64,000 nucleotides of DNA from Luscinia megarhynchos (Eukaryota > Chordata > Aves > Passeriformes > Turdidae), in the NCBI GenBank assembly GCA_034336665.1, contig CM067585.1:424501-488500 (forward strand). The letters run 5' to 3'. The notes beneath the pieces are model-generated. The model saw only the letters and a list, made by a program, of their open reading frames with translations, did no database searches and was not told the origin of the DNA. Shown piece after piece: positions 30,974 to 43,905 of the stretch. The position numbers and the translations under genes are program-made. Position 1 is the first letter of the stretch. The number at the start of each line of letters is the position of its first letter.

Positions 30974-32685
30974 TTTGTCTCAGAGGCTGCTGTGTGCAGT
31001 AGCTCTGGGAGGAACTGGAGAACCTCTCCATTGGGAAAAGCCTTGTGGGACACCAGTGTCAGAGGCCTGCAATTCCTGGAGCTTTGCAGTTGCTGGCAGG
31101 AGGATTTGCTGCTCCTGATGCCTCTTGATTCAGATGCCAGAAAAGGACCAGTGGGAAGAATCCCTCGAAAAGCTCAGGGAATAAAATGCAGGCTGGAAGC
31201 ACCTGCACTGTGATTCCCACGCTGTGGCTCTCCCTTTCACCTTCCCCAAGCCCCTGTCCCCTCTCCTCCACGTGTCTGGGAGGAGAGACCAAAAACACCC
31301 TCTGTGGTACTTCTGTGCCCATTCGGATTATTTTCTGTAAATTAACCCTTCCTCAGCTCTTCCCTTGCTGGAATGATTAATTTCCCACTGCAGAGTGCCT
31401 TTTGCTGTCAGAGCTGCCTGGGAATGGCACCAAAAAGCCACGGGAAGCTCTCCCACGCACTCAGGCTCGTAGCCACAGAGACATACGCAGGGGGAAGTGC
31501 AGCCTGTTCCAACAAGCAGCCGGAGTGCAGACACAAACACACACAAACAAACAGGCTCACGCCTCCCAGCTCACCTGAAACGTGTCCACGCAGGCAGAGG
31601 CTTTAGTGGGCCTGGCTGGAGCCGCTCAGAGTCACAAAAATGCAGGTGGGAGTGCAGAATTCCTCCTTCCCCGCTCTCACAGCAAGAGAAAATTCAAGGC
31701 TGGGGCACAAACACCTTGAGCTGCCTGCACTGGCTGCCCTGGAGCCAGACCATTTGGCACAGGTCCCTCTTAGCTCGAGTTTCTCTGGCTGAAATCAAAT
31801 ATTGCCAAGCTCCAGTAGCTGAGGTTGTTTGCAAACCTGTCCTTGCCCAATTTCATGCCTTTCATGGTCTTTTTCATTTGGAGAAAGGCTGGCTAAAGGC
31901 TGCACAAGGGTGGGCAGGAAACTGCTGGCCCAGGAGAGGGTGTGGGATGGGTAGATGGAGCCTAATTAGTGGTGTTGCTTTAATTGAGACAGGAAGGGGT
32001 TGGAGATTGCATTTTTCTGTGGGAAAATGTTGTTTTTTCTTTTGATCCAAGGTTTTTCCAGCATTAACTAAATAACTGCTGGTAGCCTGGCTGGGCTCTG
32101 CACACCATGCCAGGAGGGGAAGGTGTTTGACTTGACTCCAAGAGGAGAGATTTTGCATGGAAAAGCCAGGCAGGGTCTTTCCCCTGGGATGATACCCAGG
32201 GGTGGGAGCAGAGGGGTTTGGACACTGCCCACCTGGGAGCTGGAATTTGTTTCAGCTGTCAGTGGAGTGCATCTCAAAATGTCAATGTTTCATAGAGAGA
32301 CGAGAAAAAATGCTGAATGTGCCTGGGAAGGAAGGGAGCAAAGCTTGGAAAAGATCAGTCTGCTGCTTTTAGTTTTTATTTTTTCCTTCTGTAATTCTAA
32401 ACGTTTCCCCCTCAGGAGCTCACAGAGCTCTGTGTTGACATTGGCTCTTCAGCAAGAGGGAGGTGTCAGACCGCAAAGCGTTTTTAAATCAAAACAAAAA
32501 GTAGCATCAAAAGGGGAATAATGCAACCCTGTGAGTGTTGAAACCTGATGTTTCCTGCTGCTTTCCCCCCGTCCTTCCCTCACCTCACAAACTCAAGCAG
32601 GTTTTGTGGGGTTTGGGGTGCATTTCCAAGGGAGCTCGGTGGGCTGGTGTCTCAGCCCCTGAGCAGGGACCCTCCCAGAGCCCAG
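30974..32685. other. Intergenic, no gene seen
   Basis: Single-copy sequence. About 31,960-32,080 and 32,350-32,520 are AT-richer. Nothing with coding signal or known repeat text. Confidence 0.45.
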
Positions 32686-33195
32686 TGTTGGGGAGGGAAT
32701 AGAAAAATCTTATGAGTGCCTAGCAAGTAGTTCTGAAACAACAGATGAACTAGAGATGTTGGCAGTCTTTGACATAGAGGCTGAAAACAGCCATGTGAAG
32801 GTTTGAATTCTCTTCCTTTGTTTAGATGATACCAAATGCCACAAATACCAAAGAACCAACAGACATCCTGTCCCAAGCCTGGCAGGAAAGGTCTGAAGAT
32901 AAGGGTTACAGGTAAGAAAGCCATAAAACATGGTCATTTAGTAGTTCCTATAGGTTGCAAGCAACTATTAGTATATTGTATTAAATTGGTTATTGGAAAT
33001 TAGAATATTCATCATAGAAAAATACTAGTTGTATTGTAAATGGGAAATTGCTCTCTAAGCTCTTACACCTCTCTCTAAGCTCTCTCTCACCCCCTTGCTC
33101 TTATCCCTTACTCTCTTACTTTACACTCTCTCTTACACCCACGCCTTTAATAAACTACAAACCTGAAGAACAGAAAACAGTAAGCTCCTGAGTCA
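32686..33195 (+). mobile_element. Diverged LTR, ERVK-like family B relative
   Basis: It begins TGTTGGGGAGGGAATAG and aligns with the start of the three minus-strand family B LTRs. It shares with them 'ggaaattagaatattcat' and 'gtattgtaaatgggaaat', then a CT-rich tract and TTTAATAAA near 33,147-33,155 as poly(A) signal. It is clearly older: no target duplication is visible and the right end is approximate. No internal region is attached. Confidence 0.75.
32687..32806 (+). pseudogene. Open reading frame from LTR start (family B, diverged copy)
   Basis: The frame is open from the second base of the LTR to TGA at 32804-32806 and includes EKSYEC, SETTDELEM and AVFDIE. The three other family B LTRs have the matching frame with YEC, SET and EMKATFEMP. 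It is likely the 3' tail of the last gene (env or an accessory gene) of the parent retrovirus, left in U3. It has no start codon of its own in frame near the LTR start. Confidence 0.5.
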
Positions 33196-33199
33196 GTGA

Positions 33200-33330
33200 G
33201 CTCTGGCTGTGGCTGTGGCTCTGGCTGTGCCTGTGGCTGTGGCTTTCTCTCTGGCTCTCTCTCTGGCTCTGGCTCTGACTCTGGCTCTCTCTCTCTCTCT
33301 GCCTGTGGTTCTGGCTCTGGCTCAGATCAC
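33200..33330 (+). repeat. (GGCTCT/GGCTGT)n hexamer and CT-rich repeat
   Basis: Hexamers ggctgt, ggctct with stretches of tctctc, right after the diverged LTR. Confidence 0.9.
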
Positions 33331-34365
33331 AGGGCCCTGGCCAGGAGCTGGGAGCAGTGCTGGGAGGCCGTAAACGGACAGCAGCGAACTGCAGCTCTTT
33401 CTCTTCTCCTTTTATCCTCTGCTCCTTGCAGGTGATGGAGGTGGCCATGGCAGAGCCTCTGCTCAGGTGGTGCTTGCAGGGACACCCTGCAGGGCAGGAA
33501 AGTGCCCCTGTGCTCCAGCCAAAGGCAGGCAGTGCTCAGGGAGGAGCAGGCTCCGAGTGCTGTGCCCAGGGCAGCGGGAGGGAAGCTCTGCTTGGGGCTG
33601 AGCTGAGTTTCTCCAGCTAATTTCCCCTCTTGATATTTCCTTCCTCGCTTCTCAGGCTCTCTGTGGGGCACCTTGCTGCCTGTAAACTGCACTTAACACA
33701 GTCCTGAGCACAGCAAAAGAAAAGTGCCCAAAGTGCTGAGTAAATATTGGCAGAGTGTTCAGCTTTTCCAGTGCCTGGAGCTGGCTGGGCTCCCCTGTGG
33801 CATGACCCTGCTTGCTGCTCCCAGGCTGGACGTGGCCAGGGCTGCCACCCCCTGCACAAGTCTGGGGGCCCCAAACCCTGGGCAGGTGTTCCCCTACCCT
33901 CGGGGTAAAGGGCAGGTGTCAGCTCAGGAGCAAAGTCTGGAGGTGGGGTTTGGTTTGGCTCTTCCCTCGGGGCTGTGTCCCAGCCCCTGAGGCCCCACCT
34001 GGAGAAGGGACAGGTTTGGGCTGTGCCAGCAGCAGGGAAGCAGCCTAGGCACTCACCCAGGCTAGGACTCGGTGCCCAGCACTTCACTAGAGTCCAAGGA
34101 ATTAAGTTGTTCCAGAAATCCTGCTTGAGGCTGGGGCTGTTCCCCAGTGAGAGGCTCGGCTGGGATGTGCCTGTGCCCTGCCCGGGAGGGAGCAGGAGCA
34201 GCTCAGGCTCTGTCCTGCTGCACTGGGGCTGGAAATGTCTCTGGTTCCACCTCCAAACGCCGTCCTGGGGCTCTTTCAGAGGTGGCTGTGTCTAGAGGAT
34301 GACCTGGGCAGTGGAAAATCCAACCCCTCAGACTTCCTTGACCCTTCCATGCCACATGTGCCAGC
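33331..34365. other. Intergenic, GC-rich single-copy sequence
   Basis: Nothing recognised. No open frame with believable composition. Confidence 0.45.
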
Positions 34366-34371
34366 AGTGCC

Positions 34372-35009
34372 TGCAGGAGTCTGTGTGTCAGATAAACGGT
34401 GCTCAGGGACAAAACTGCTGTGCTCTGTACAAGCTGGTGTTACAGCTGCAGTTCATTGTAAGGACACTGTGAGTGTGCAGAGTCCTGCTAAGAGCTGCCA
34501 GGCACAGCCCAGAGTAGGACAAAGAAATAAAAGGGGGAAGAGAAAGAGAGCAGGAGGGAGAGAGGGGTAATAGAAAGAGTAAGCAAGAGGGGTAGGAAAG
34601 AGTACAAGCAAGAGAGCAATTTCCCATTTACAATACAATAAATCTTCTAGGATGAATATTCTAATTTCCACTAACCAATGTAACACAAGATACAAATTCT
34701 GTAGCATTTACATACAGCCTATAGGAATCCTTACATTACCATAGTGTGTTACACTTTAAACTTCTAAAAACTACTCTTTGGACCCCAGCAGGGATGTCTC
34801 TGACCTTTGGAGTTGCTCTCTGGCAGAGGGCATTGTTCTATCAAGAGGGGATTACCCCTAGCTGGCTATCCCATTGTTTCATGGTAATTCAGTAACTGAG
34901 GTTTGGCATCTCAAAAGTGGCTTTCATTTCAATCTCGCTCATGGTTTCCATATTTTCAGAATCTGAGCATTCATATTTGTAAGGTCTTCCTGGTTCCTCT
35001 TTCCCAACA
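34372..35009 (-). mobile_element. Solo LTR, ERVK-like family B (copy 1)
   Basis: Plus-strand ends TGCAGGAGTC... and ...TTTCCCAACA, flanked by a perfect 6-bp duplication AGTGCC (34366-34371 and 35010-35015). It shares its whole length with the copies at 40205-40852 and 61713-62291. It contains a purine-rich tract on the plus strand (34,525-34,600), which reads as the CT-rich R/U5 part on the LTR sense strand. Confidence 0.9.
34889..35009 (-). pseudogene. Open reading frame at LTR start (family B copy 1)
   Basis: On the LTR sense strand the frame is open from the LTR edge to the stop at 34891-34889, with KYECSDSE and SEIEMKATFEMPNLSY. It continues upstream of the LTR only because of a CTG repeat in host DNA. 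Compare the same frame at 40742-40852, 62180-62291 and 32687-32806. Confidence 0.5.
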
Positions 35010-35028
35010 AGTGCCCACATCCACATTC

Positions 35029-35030
<2 letters not shown>

Positions 35031-35061
<31 letters not shown>
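35031..35061 (+). repeat. (AGC)10 trinucleotide repeat
   Basis: Ten AGC triplets, 16 bp outside the right target duplication of the LTR at 34372-35009. Confidence 0.97.
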
Positions 35062-35063
<2 letters not shown>

Positions 35064-38000
35064 GTTGGAGCAGAGCTGTGTGTGCTGGCATCGCCACCGA
35101 GCACGGGGGGATGACAGAAGGGCTTAATGAGGGTTTGAAAGAAACATCTTGTAAACTTTGGAGCAAAGGAGCTGCAGTTTGATTTGAACACGTTTGCTTG
35201 GCAGGGGCTGCCCGGGCCCCTGCTGCTGCTGCTGCTTTTACTGGTGCTAATTAGGCAGATTTCCATCCTGCCAGTCACAGGCAAGTGGCTCCTCTGGCGA
35301 GTCCCAGCAGGGCCAGCATCCCCTGCCGGTGCTGGAGGGGTCACTGTGTCCCCCACAGTCCTGGCTGGAGATGGCTCAGGGCCTGGGGACTGCTCTGGTG
35401 GCAGCTGGAACTCCTGGGATGGTGACACAGGAGTCCTGGCTGCCTGCCAGGGCAAAGCACTGAGGATGCCAGTGGACAGTGCTGCCAAACCCCTGGTGCT
35501 GCATCTAAGGTGTGCCTTGGGGTGAACGAGCAGGAAAGGCCTTTGCAGGGTTTGCAGAGATGTTCATTTCAGCCACGCATGGATCCAGAGCTCAGGGAGC
35601 AAAGGCCGGGATTCTTGGGTGGGTTTAGGTTTTGTACATGGGATGAGCAGGAGGAAGAGCCTCAGGGACCAGTTACCAAGGGACAGGGGGTGCTACAGGG
35701 AATTAGGGTGGGAGTGACCAAAGGGTAACGGGCAGGGAAAGGGCCCGGGCTTGACTCAGGGAGCAGAACAGGGGCTGCATTCCTCAGCTGGGAAAACTTC
35801 TCAGGGTTTGCCCACCCTGGGACCCCCAGGCAGCCACAGGAGCCTGCCGTGCCCAGAGCCCCCCGCTGGTGCAGAGCACCCCGAGCTCTGACAGTGCTGT
35901 GCTGGCCCAGAACAGGGGCACTTAGAGACCTTTTCAAGCTCAGGACTAATCCCATCCCACGGGACTCATCCCACAGGCACTTTCCCTTCCCTGCCACCAT
36001 CTGCTTCTTTTAAAGCTTGATAAATATTTCCTTTCCCCCACTCTCTCCCCTTCCCTCCTCCTCCTTTTAGGCGAATCCCTGCAATAACCCAAACACCTGC
36101 AGTAACTCCTCCTCTCACCCCAAAAGCTCTTTCCATTTTCTTTTTTCCTGGCACAGCTCCACTCCCAGGGTGGCTGTTTGGAGCCAAGCAGGGACAGTGG
36201 AGGGAAGCAGTGCTGGCCTGACTGTGCCACACCTGTCCTAACGCTGTTGTGTCTCTTCTGGCTGTTTACCCCGTGTCTCCACACCAGCTGTGAGCAGGAG
36301 ATCCCTCCCTGGGGTTGCCAGGGCAATCCATCTCCTTGCTTTAATGTTTGTGGGCAGGCAGGTCCCTCTTAATTACTAGAGTGTCATTAAAAGGGAAAAT
36401 GTTTGCTTCTAGGGCCTCACTGGCCTTTCTGAACTACATAAAAATGCAATCAGCAGCTGCCTTGGGGTTTTAACCCTTTTTTGATACACAGCTCTGTATC
36501 CACAGGAGTGGCAGCAGATCTACAGGGAAGGGCCTGATTCAGGAATCCGGTAGGAAAAGCCCAAATTTGGTGCATGTGGCTGCTGTGGAGGTGCTGCTGC
36601 TGTGATGGAGCAGGTGACTGTCTTATAAGATGCTTTGGGATCTGCAGGCACAATGTTGGAATTTAAGCCAACACCCTTCGTGTCCAAAGCTCAGAGATGG
36701 GATGATCTACCCAGTCTGGGCTCGATGTGGTTGGGATTGTGGAGAAGGGCATTTGTGGAGCTCCTTGCACGGAGCAAATCAGGAGTTATTTGCTTTTCCA
36801 GTAACCCAGGGAAGATGAATGCGGCAGGAGAGTGACTGCTGGCTCTTGGGGAAAGCTCTTGCTCCTCAGGCTGAGCTCCCGTTTGCAGTCAGCGTTTTTC
36901 CAGTCCCAGCAGCTGCTTCGCTCCCCTCCGGACCCTGTGCCCGCCCAGCTGCCCCGGCGACATCGGGGACGGTCAGGCCGGGAGCTCCTCCCTGCGCCCC
37001 AGCTCCTGCAGAAACACCTTTTACAGCAGGAAAGGTGTCCCAGACGGGGAAACCAAAGAGCCTGAGCCTGCCTGGCCTCGAGGGTGGCTCCTGGTCTGGG
37101 GGAGCCCGGTCCCGGGGCGCCTCATCCCCTTCCCGAGGCAGAGCTGCTGCGGGGCTGCTCCTCTGCAGCATCCCCCGGGCACCTCACTCCCCACCGGCAG
37201 CATTAATTACCTGTAATTACCCCTGACTTGCCTTTAATTGTTCCCCAATAGCACATCCTGGTTAGGGAAGGAGGAGCACGTTCTGCCAGCGTTGCCACAC
37301 CCTGAGCTTTTCTCCCCTGGTTCCACTTTCCACGCCGAATTCGGGGTGTGTGTGTCTGGAGCATCTCTCCGGGGCAGGCACAGGCTCAGCACTTGGGGGC
37401 TGATACTCCAGAGACTGGGGAGGAGATGGAGATGGATTATCCAGCATTCTACATCAGGCTGGGACAGCTGTATGGGACCTGTCACTCCCTCACTCCATCC
37501 TGCCCAGACCTCTTCTAGATCCTTCTGCCCTCTCTGTTGCTCCTGTGGTTTTTCTCTTCTCTCCCTGTACTTTGACACAACGGGGTGAATTTAAATTGCA
37601 TCAAATTTTAGGTCTCAGGAAGCAAAAAAAATATATAATGGCAAAATCTGTTAGACCATGGAATAATCTTCCAGGGGAAATGGTGGGAGCTTTATTACTT
37701 CAGTCATTCACACCTGGGCTGGGCAGAAAGACTAGGAAAGAAAAATCTGGGGAAATGCTGTAGATGCCGTGCCTGGGGATAAGAGGGCTCTTGCACTGGG
37801 AGATGTCTGACCTTTAGCTGCTCCCTGAGATGTCAGGGCATGTTCAGAGGTGGGAAGTCTCCTTTTAACGAGGGGCTGCTCTGTGATGAGGAGCTGCGAT
37901 TTCTCACACCCCCGGGTACCACAGTGGTAAAGAAACCTCAGTGCCTGGCTCTGCCTGTGGGTTACCCAGCTCGGTGTCCAGCCTTTGTTTGGATGGAAAA

Positions 38001-39288
38001 CCGACAGTGAGGAATGAAGCCTGCTTTGAGCTGCTGACATTTATTGCTTATGTGAAATGTGGTCCCTGCTCTCTCTGAGCTGTGCAAACACGGCTCCTGC
38101 AGGATGGCAGAGGTGGGGCTGGGCCGTCGTTGGGGGAGATCAGGGATGAGCTCCTGCTGCCAGAACTCCGGTTCTGGCCCCTTCCATCCCGCAGGAATCC
38201 CTGCCCGGCTCCTTCCCTGCCCTGCAAGCCCGGGGCTGGCACAGGGGCTGCTCCCTCGTGCAGATGCTTTGGGATTATCCGAGATGGGATACAGCTCCTG
38301 CTGACAAACCTCTGCCCAGCCTCTCGCTGGCTGTGGTGGCTCAAGGCTGGCACAGGGGAATCCCGTGCTGGACCCCGTGGGAAATATAATTACACTGTAA
38401 AAAGTGATGGCCAAAGGAGGGCAAACATCTCCTTCCACCTCTCCTTTTGGTTTTTTTGGGTGGTTCTGTACAGGGCAGCCCCATCTCCCCCCAGATTCTG
38501 CGTGCAGAGGGCAAGGACTGGCACTGACTCCTCTCAGCTCCTCCCTGAGCCCCTGGAAAGGCAATTGCTGCTCCTGAGTGGAGGAAACTAGAGAAAATAA
38601 TTTGAAATATCCCTGTGCCACAAATGTTTTATTTTGAGGAGCAGCAATAACGTGGCAGCCCCAAACGAAATATTGAATTTTAAGAGAGATGCAAACACAT
38701 ACAAATGAAAAATGTCTCTGATCATAAAGAAAGCATTTGCTAAAATTAAAATGGAATGCATTACTGTCCAGGCTGGAGACAGAAATGTCAGCAGAGCTGT
38801 GGAAGGGGAGGCTGACTCCTTAAGTGACCAGATGCAGCTAATGTTTTCTTTCCACTAATGCCAGTGGCAGTACTAGAGAGAAACAAAACCATCAAATTGT
38901 CTGACAACGGCTCAGAAGTGAATTAAGTCCAGTCCTTGCAGAGATCTCCTTAACTTCCATCTCTGCAGGAATGGAGGCTGGAACTCGCTCCCATCCACAG
39001 GGACGGGGTGGGCAGAGAGGAATTAATTTTGCTGAGCAGAAATAATGTAGAGAATGCCACAATAATCATTGAAAGGACAAGTGAGACTGGTCTGGCCCTG
39101 GCAGCAATCAATAGGGCCCATTATCCAGTTGAACTGGCATTCGATGGGAATGGCTCAGGATTGCATTGGATGCATCTGTGTTTCACACCATCAGCCAGTG
39201 CAGAGCCAGCCCTGCACTGACATCAGAGCCCTGCATCTGCAGGGAGGCTGTGGCAGGTTTGGGCTTGGGGAAGTGTTTCCTGGCTGGT
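35062..39288. other. Intergenic with candidate conserved blocks
   Basis: No gene seen. About 36,880-37,190 is GC-rich and relatively CpG-rich, followed directly by 'cattaattacctgtaattac' (37,201-37,220), an AT-rich patch with TAAT cores. About 38,590-39,190 is AT-rich and unique ('aaagcatttgctaaaattaa', 'gcaataacgtggcagcccc'), and reads like a conserved non-coding element. Confidence 0.5.
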
Positions 39289-39510
39289 TCTGGGGCAGAT
39301 GGAGGGGCTGGTCCCAGTGTGGATGGAGGGACTGGTCCCAGTTTGGATGGAGGGGCTGGTCCCAGTTTGGATGGAGGGGCTGGTCCCAGTTTGGATGGTC
39401 CCAGTTTGAATGGAGGGACTGGTCACAGTGTGGATGGAGGGACTGGTCACAGTGTGGATGGAGGGACTGGTCCCAGTTTGGATGGAGTTACTGGTCCCAG
39501 TGTGGAGCTG
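39289..39510 (+). repeat. 24-bp minisatellite
   Basis: About nine units of 'tggagggactggtcccagtt' plus 'tgga' or 'tgtgga', with one shortened unit. Confidence 0.95.
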
Positions 39511-40198
39511 GGTGTGGAGTAAAGCCCCATGGCACCTTCCATCAGCCACCAGGGAGTTAATTCCCATTTTTCTCCAAGCTGCAAAGAGCACGGAGGGAAA
39601 GATATCTCAGTGATTTCAGTCGATTAAGCCAAAGCCTACTGGCTCTGCTGCTTCTGGGTTTATTTATTTATCTATTTATTTATTTATTTATTTTACATTT
39701 TTGCAAATGAGTCTTCCAATGTCTTTGAGTGCTTCCCATGGGGAGTGACAATCACAATCCGCTGCTCTGCCTCTCCCCACGCTGCCTCTCCACAGGAGCT
39801 CAAGAAATCTTAACATCCCATCAAAAGCTAATTACATTCTGACACAGCGACTGGGGGCCTCAAGAGCTGGGGGGAGAGAGCAGCTGACATAATGGCTCCA
39901 AAATTACACAGAACATGCGGAATATTTGGTGCTGTGAAGTGCCAGTGGTTCAGAGCAGCAGAGGGAGAAAGGAAAAGGATGGGAAGGAGTTAGAGGGGGA
40001 TTTGTGCTGCAAACCCACTCCAGGCCTTGGTCCATCACCTGATCCTGCACTTTGTCGTTGCTTTCAAACACTGCAGCTCTTCCTGTGAAGGGGAAGAAGT
40101 TCCCAACCTTCCCCTTCCTGTCTCGTTCCCCCCGTGGAATCAAGGAAAGGGAGCACAGGGCTGTTTGTCTCCTCGGCGTTTTTGCAGCCCCTGAGGTC
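39511..40198. other. Intergenic with (TTTA)n
   Basis: (TTTA)n simple repeat at 39,658-39,695. The rest is unique with no gene. Confidence 0.6.
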
Positions 40199-40204
40199 CC
40201 AGCG

Positions 40205-40852
40205 TGAGGGAGTCTGTGTGTGGGGATGGACGGGTTGTCAGGGACAAAACTCTGTGTGTAAGCTCAGAGTTACAGTTGCAGTTTATTATAAAAGAGATAA
40301 AAGGGGGATGAGAAGGAGCAATGGGATCAAGGGGTGATGGGGTAAGAGAAGAGGGAGAGAGGGAGAGAAGTTAGAAGAGGAAGAAGAGAAGAGGGAGAAG
40401 AGAGCAAGAAGAGGTATTAGAGGTAAAGGGAGGGGTGTTAGAGAGAGAGGGAGAAGGAAAGAAGAGAGCGATTTCCCCTTTACAATACAATAAATCTTCT
40501 TCCATTATGAATATTCTAATTTCCACTAACCAATGTAATACAAAATACAAATTCTATAGCATTTACATACAGCCTATAGGAATCCTTATATTACCATAAT
40601 ATGTTATACTTCAAACTCTAAAAATTACTCTTTGGACGCTGGCAAGTCTTTCTGTGCCCTTTGGAGTTGCTCTCTGGCCAGAGGGCATTGTTCTATCAAG
40701 GGGGATTGCCTTCAGGGGCCATCCCATTGTTTCATGGTAATTCAGTAACTAAGGCTTGGCATCTCAAAAGTGGCTTTCATTTCAACCTCGCTTATGGTTT
40801 CAGAATCTGGGCGTTCATATTTGCAAGATTTCTCTGTTTCATCTTTCCCACA
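40205..40852 (-). mobile_element. Solo LTR, ERVK-like family B (copy 2)
   Basis: Plus-strand ends TGAGGGAGTC... and ...TTTCCCACA, flanked by CCAGCG (40199-40204) and CCAGTG (40853-40858), a 6-bp duplication with one C/T change at a CpG. A purine-rich tract fills 40,340-40,470. The sense strand has TTTATAATAAACTGC as poly(A) signal region. Confidence 0.88.
40742..40852 (-). pseudogene. Open reading frame at LTR start (family B copy 2)
   Basis: Sense-strand frame from the LTR edge to the stop at 40744-40742, with GKDETEKSCKYE, DSETISEVEM and KATFEMPSLSY. It corresponds to the frames in the other family B copies. Confidence 0.5.
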
Positions 40853-40858
40853 CCAGTG

Positions 40859-43739
40859 AACAGAGACAATCCCTGGTCTGTCTGCAGCCCCAGCAGAGGG
40901 GAGAGCTGAGGCCAGAGGTGAGAGGGAGAAGTCTGGGAGCAAAGGATCCGACCAGGGCTGGTCCCTGCAAAGCTGAACTGGGGAAGGGCTGGAAGGGCTT
41001 GCTGGGAAGTGCTGCTGTGTGGTGATCCATGTGTGCTCTGGGACACGTCTGCTGGCTGCTCCAGGGGCAGCACTGCGAGATGGGAACGGGCTGGAGGTGA
41101 TGGGAATGCTCACCTGGGGAAGAGAAGGATCCAGGCAGACCTCAGACCCCTTCCAGTGCCTGAAGTGCTCCAAGAGCTGGAGAGGGATTTTGGAAAGGGC
41201 CTGGAGGGGCCAAGGGGGAATGGGCTGTGGGGCTGCAGTGTCTTCCCCCTCCCCCCAATCCTGCAGACGCTGCTCCTTCCCAAATTCCACTGACCAGCTG
41301 CCTCCATAACAATGTAATTCTTTCTTAAGATTATTGGCTCTGCTCAGGAGTGTGGCAGGAGGGTTGTGGCTGACCAGGCAGCAAATTAACTGGAATTTCA
41401 TTATCCAATAATTTATATGATGCCTATGTATTTTAGTGAGACACTTCCTTTAACAGAAGATGCCCTCTGTCCACTGACTGTTTACACTGCTGGCCTCCCA
41501 GGGGCCTCACATGATGTTTCCCTTTTTAGTGACCTTCACAGGAGAGAGAAGAGTGATCTTCATTTCCCTTGATTTTTATCATTAATTTTTTTTCCCCTTC
41601 TGCTTTGCAATGATTTATCCCTCTGGATTTAAAGCACTACAAGTTTAAAATTCCCTGTGAGCATTGGTGTAGATCAGGATTCACTCCCCAGGTGTGGCTA
41701 ACGCTGCTGGGCAGCCACAGGGAGGTGCCAGGGTGGTTCTGTCCCTTGGGTTTGGTGGCCCCAGGGCTGCAGGCAGAGCATGGTGGCAGAGGGGGACAGC
41801 ACAGGGGTGTGAGTTCCAGCCAGCAATGCCACACAGCTCAGCTCCTCGCTCAGAGGCCCTCAGAGATGCTGTCCCGTGGCACAGACGTGGTGGCACTGCC
41901 CCTTTGCCACCTGTCCCTCGTTCCCCCCTGGAGCCAGAGCAGTGCAAGGCCCAGCAGGGGCTCACCTGCCCTCCTGTGAGTCCTGGTGAGGACAGAGGGG
42001 CTCTGCAGTGACCTGGATGTTGCCTCCAGGTCTCTGAAGCTCTCAGCCAGCCCGCTGGCCCCTCTCCTGTGGAGACAGAGACAGTGGCAGAGCAACCTGC
42101 TGGCTCCTCAGGATGCTGGAGGCTGAGCCTCTTTGAGGTTTTTCTTAGCTGAAGGAAACAAAGGCTCATTAAATCCATCTCGGAGCGCCGGTGACGCGGG
42201 GAGGTGACATCAGTGACGTGACTCACAAAACTCCAGCAGGGAAGAGCAGCACCCAGGAGGGCAGGCTGGTGCTTTGTGCTGCTGGGAGGGGGCACCTGGA
42301 GCCCCTGTGGGTGTCTGGGGGCGGGGGCTGTGCCAGGCTGTGCCACTGCCCCTCAGTGCCCTGCTCCCATCCCAGGTGTCCTGGGAAAAGCCCTGCTGCA
42401 GGAGCTGGAGCTGGAGCTGGAGCTGGGGGGGACACCTGGCACCTCCACCAGGGCTGGGAGCCCATCCCAACGCTCACCACAGCCAGCCGGGGTCCATCTC
42501 CAGGTGCCCAAACTGCCCAGATGTGGTGCCACCCTTCCTCCTGAGGGACAGCACTGCAGCTCTGGGTACTGGCAGTGGCTCCTTCCCTCCCCCGTGGGAA
42601 ATGGCAGCCCAGGCTTCTGGCAAGGAGAGTCTGTGGATTTACAGCCCCCTGGCAGGGATCAACCCCCAGGCCCCATGCACAGCGGGATCCAAGCTCTCTG
42701 TGCCCCACATGCTGCCTGACCCACAGGTCATTCAGGGCTGAACTTGCTGCTGGCTTCTCACCACAGGGGAAATTTTGCCTGAGCTTGGTTGGGAATGAAT
42801 CAGGGCAAAGCCTGCATGGGATGGCAGGAAGGGACGAGCTGTTCCCCTTCCCACCCTCCCCTGACGGATTTGCAGAGCAGGATGGGTTGAGCATCTCCAT
42901 TCCCGGGGCTGGAGGGCCCGGTGAGAGCCTCTCCTGGGGATGAGGATGCTCCAGAGCACCAGCTGTGCCAGCTGGCACGGGGCACAGCCGTGCCTGTCCC
43001 TCCCTGCCGAGCCTCTCGTCCCAGAAGGACCCTCCAGCCCCCAGGAGCACCGTGCCCTCCAGAGATGATTCATCCCAGCCCCGTTTCACAGCAGCATTGT
43101 CTCCCTGCTCCGAGCACTCACTTCCTTTCAATTAGCGCTGAGAGGAGCGAGGGTGTTGTGAGGGGAGGAGGAAGAGCCAGGTTTGACTCATGGTCTCGTC
43201 TCAGAGGATGCTGTGGGGGAGTCAAGGCTGGGGTGGTTTTTGTCCAGGTCCTGTCTGATCTCGTTTGCTGTTTTAGCCTCTTTGAAGGACACAGTGTCCT
43301 CTAGAGCCCCAATCAAAGGACGCTGCAGTGACAGATTGTGTTTCCTGTGCTCGGGGCAGTGCCCACACTGAGCCCCTCTGTCCTGCCCTGTGCTGGAGCC
43401 TGCCTGGTGTTTGCTGAGCAAATCCAATGTTAGTTATGGCTCAGCCCACTCCACTTTTGCAGTAGTGTGAACTGCCCCAGTAAAGGGGGGAGTGGGGATT
43501 TGGCCTTGGGTCAGTAATAATCAGGGTCTGTACTCACTGGTCTCACACTCTCAGGGGTCACTGGCTCTGCTGCTGCACTCACACCAGCAAAAGGACAGCG
43601 TTCAACCACAGCCAAAATCCAGAAACACATCCACCTACAGTTCCCTTGGGCAGCTGGAGATGCTCCTGTCCCCAGGCTGGGGCCACACTGTGAAACCCTT
43701 TCTGTCCCCACCATTCCCCACCACACTGTGGGGAGCTCC
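40859..43739. other. Intergenic, no gene seen
   Basis: About 41,400-41,660 is AT-rich; 41,690-43,100 is GC-rich. A small (GGAGCT)n run lies at 42,398-42,426. Nothing else recognised. Confidence 0.45.
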
Positions 43740-43905
43740 TGGGTAGAACAGTTTGGGTCGGAAGGGACAAATAAAGGTTATTTAGTCCAACCCCCTGCAG
43801 TGAGAGGGGTCATCTTGGACTAGATCAGCTTGTTGAAGGCCCGTGGGACAGCCCAGGACTTGGCCTTGAGCTGGGACTGCCCCAGACACCAGGCCAGGAG
43901 GGTGA
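43740..43905 (-). mobile_element. CR1-type LINE fragment
   Basis: Antisense text 'cagtttgggtcggaagggac', 'tttagtccaaccccctgcag', 'catcttggactagatcagct' matches avian CR1 3' regions. The right limit is approximate. Confidence 0.7.

Noticed and set aside
34889..35488. 199-codon minus-strand frame as a membrane protein gene (Leu-rich run)
   Set aside because: The leucine run is the (AGC)10 repeat in host DNA beyond the LTR edge and target duplication; only the last about 40 codons belong to the LTR.
36880..37190. GC-rich stretch as a CpG island promoter
   Set aside because: CpG density is only moderate, no transcript or exon follows, and coding-like frames are short.
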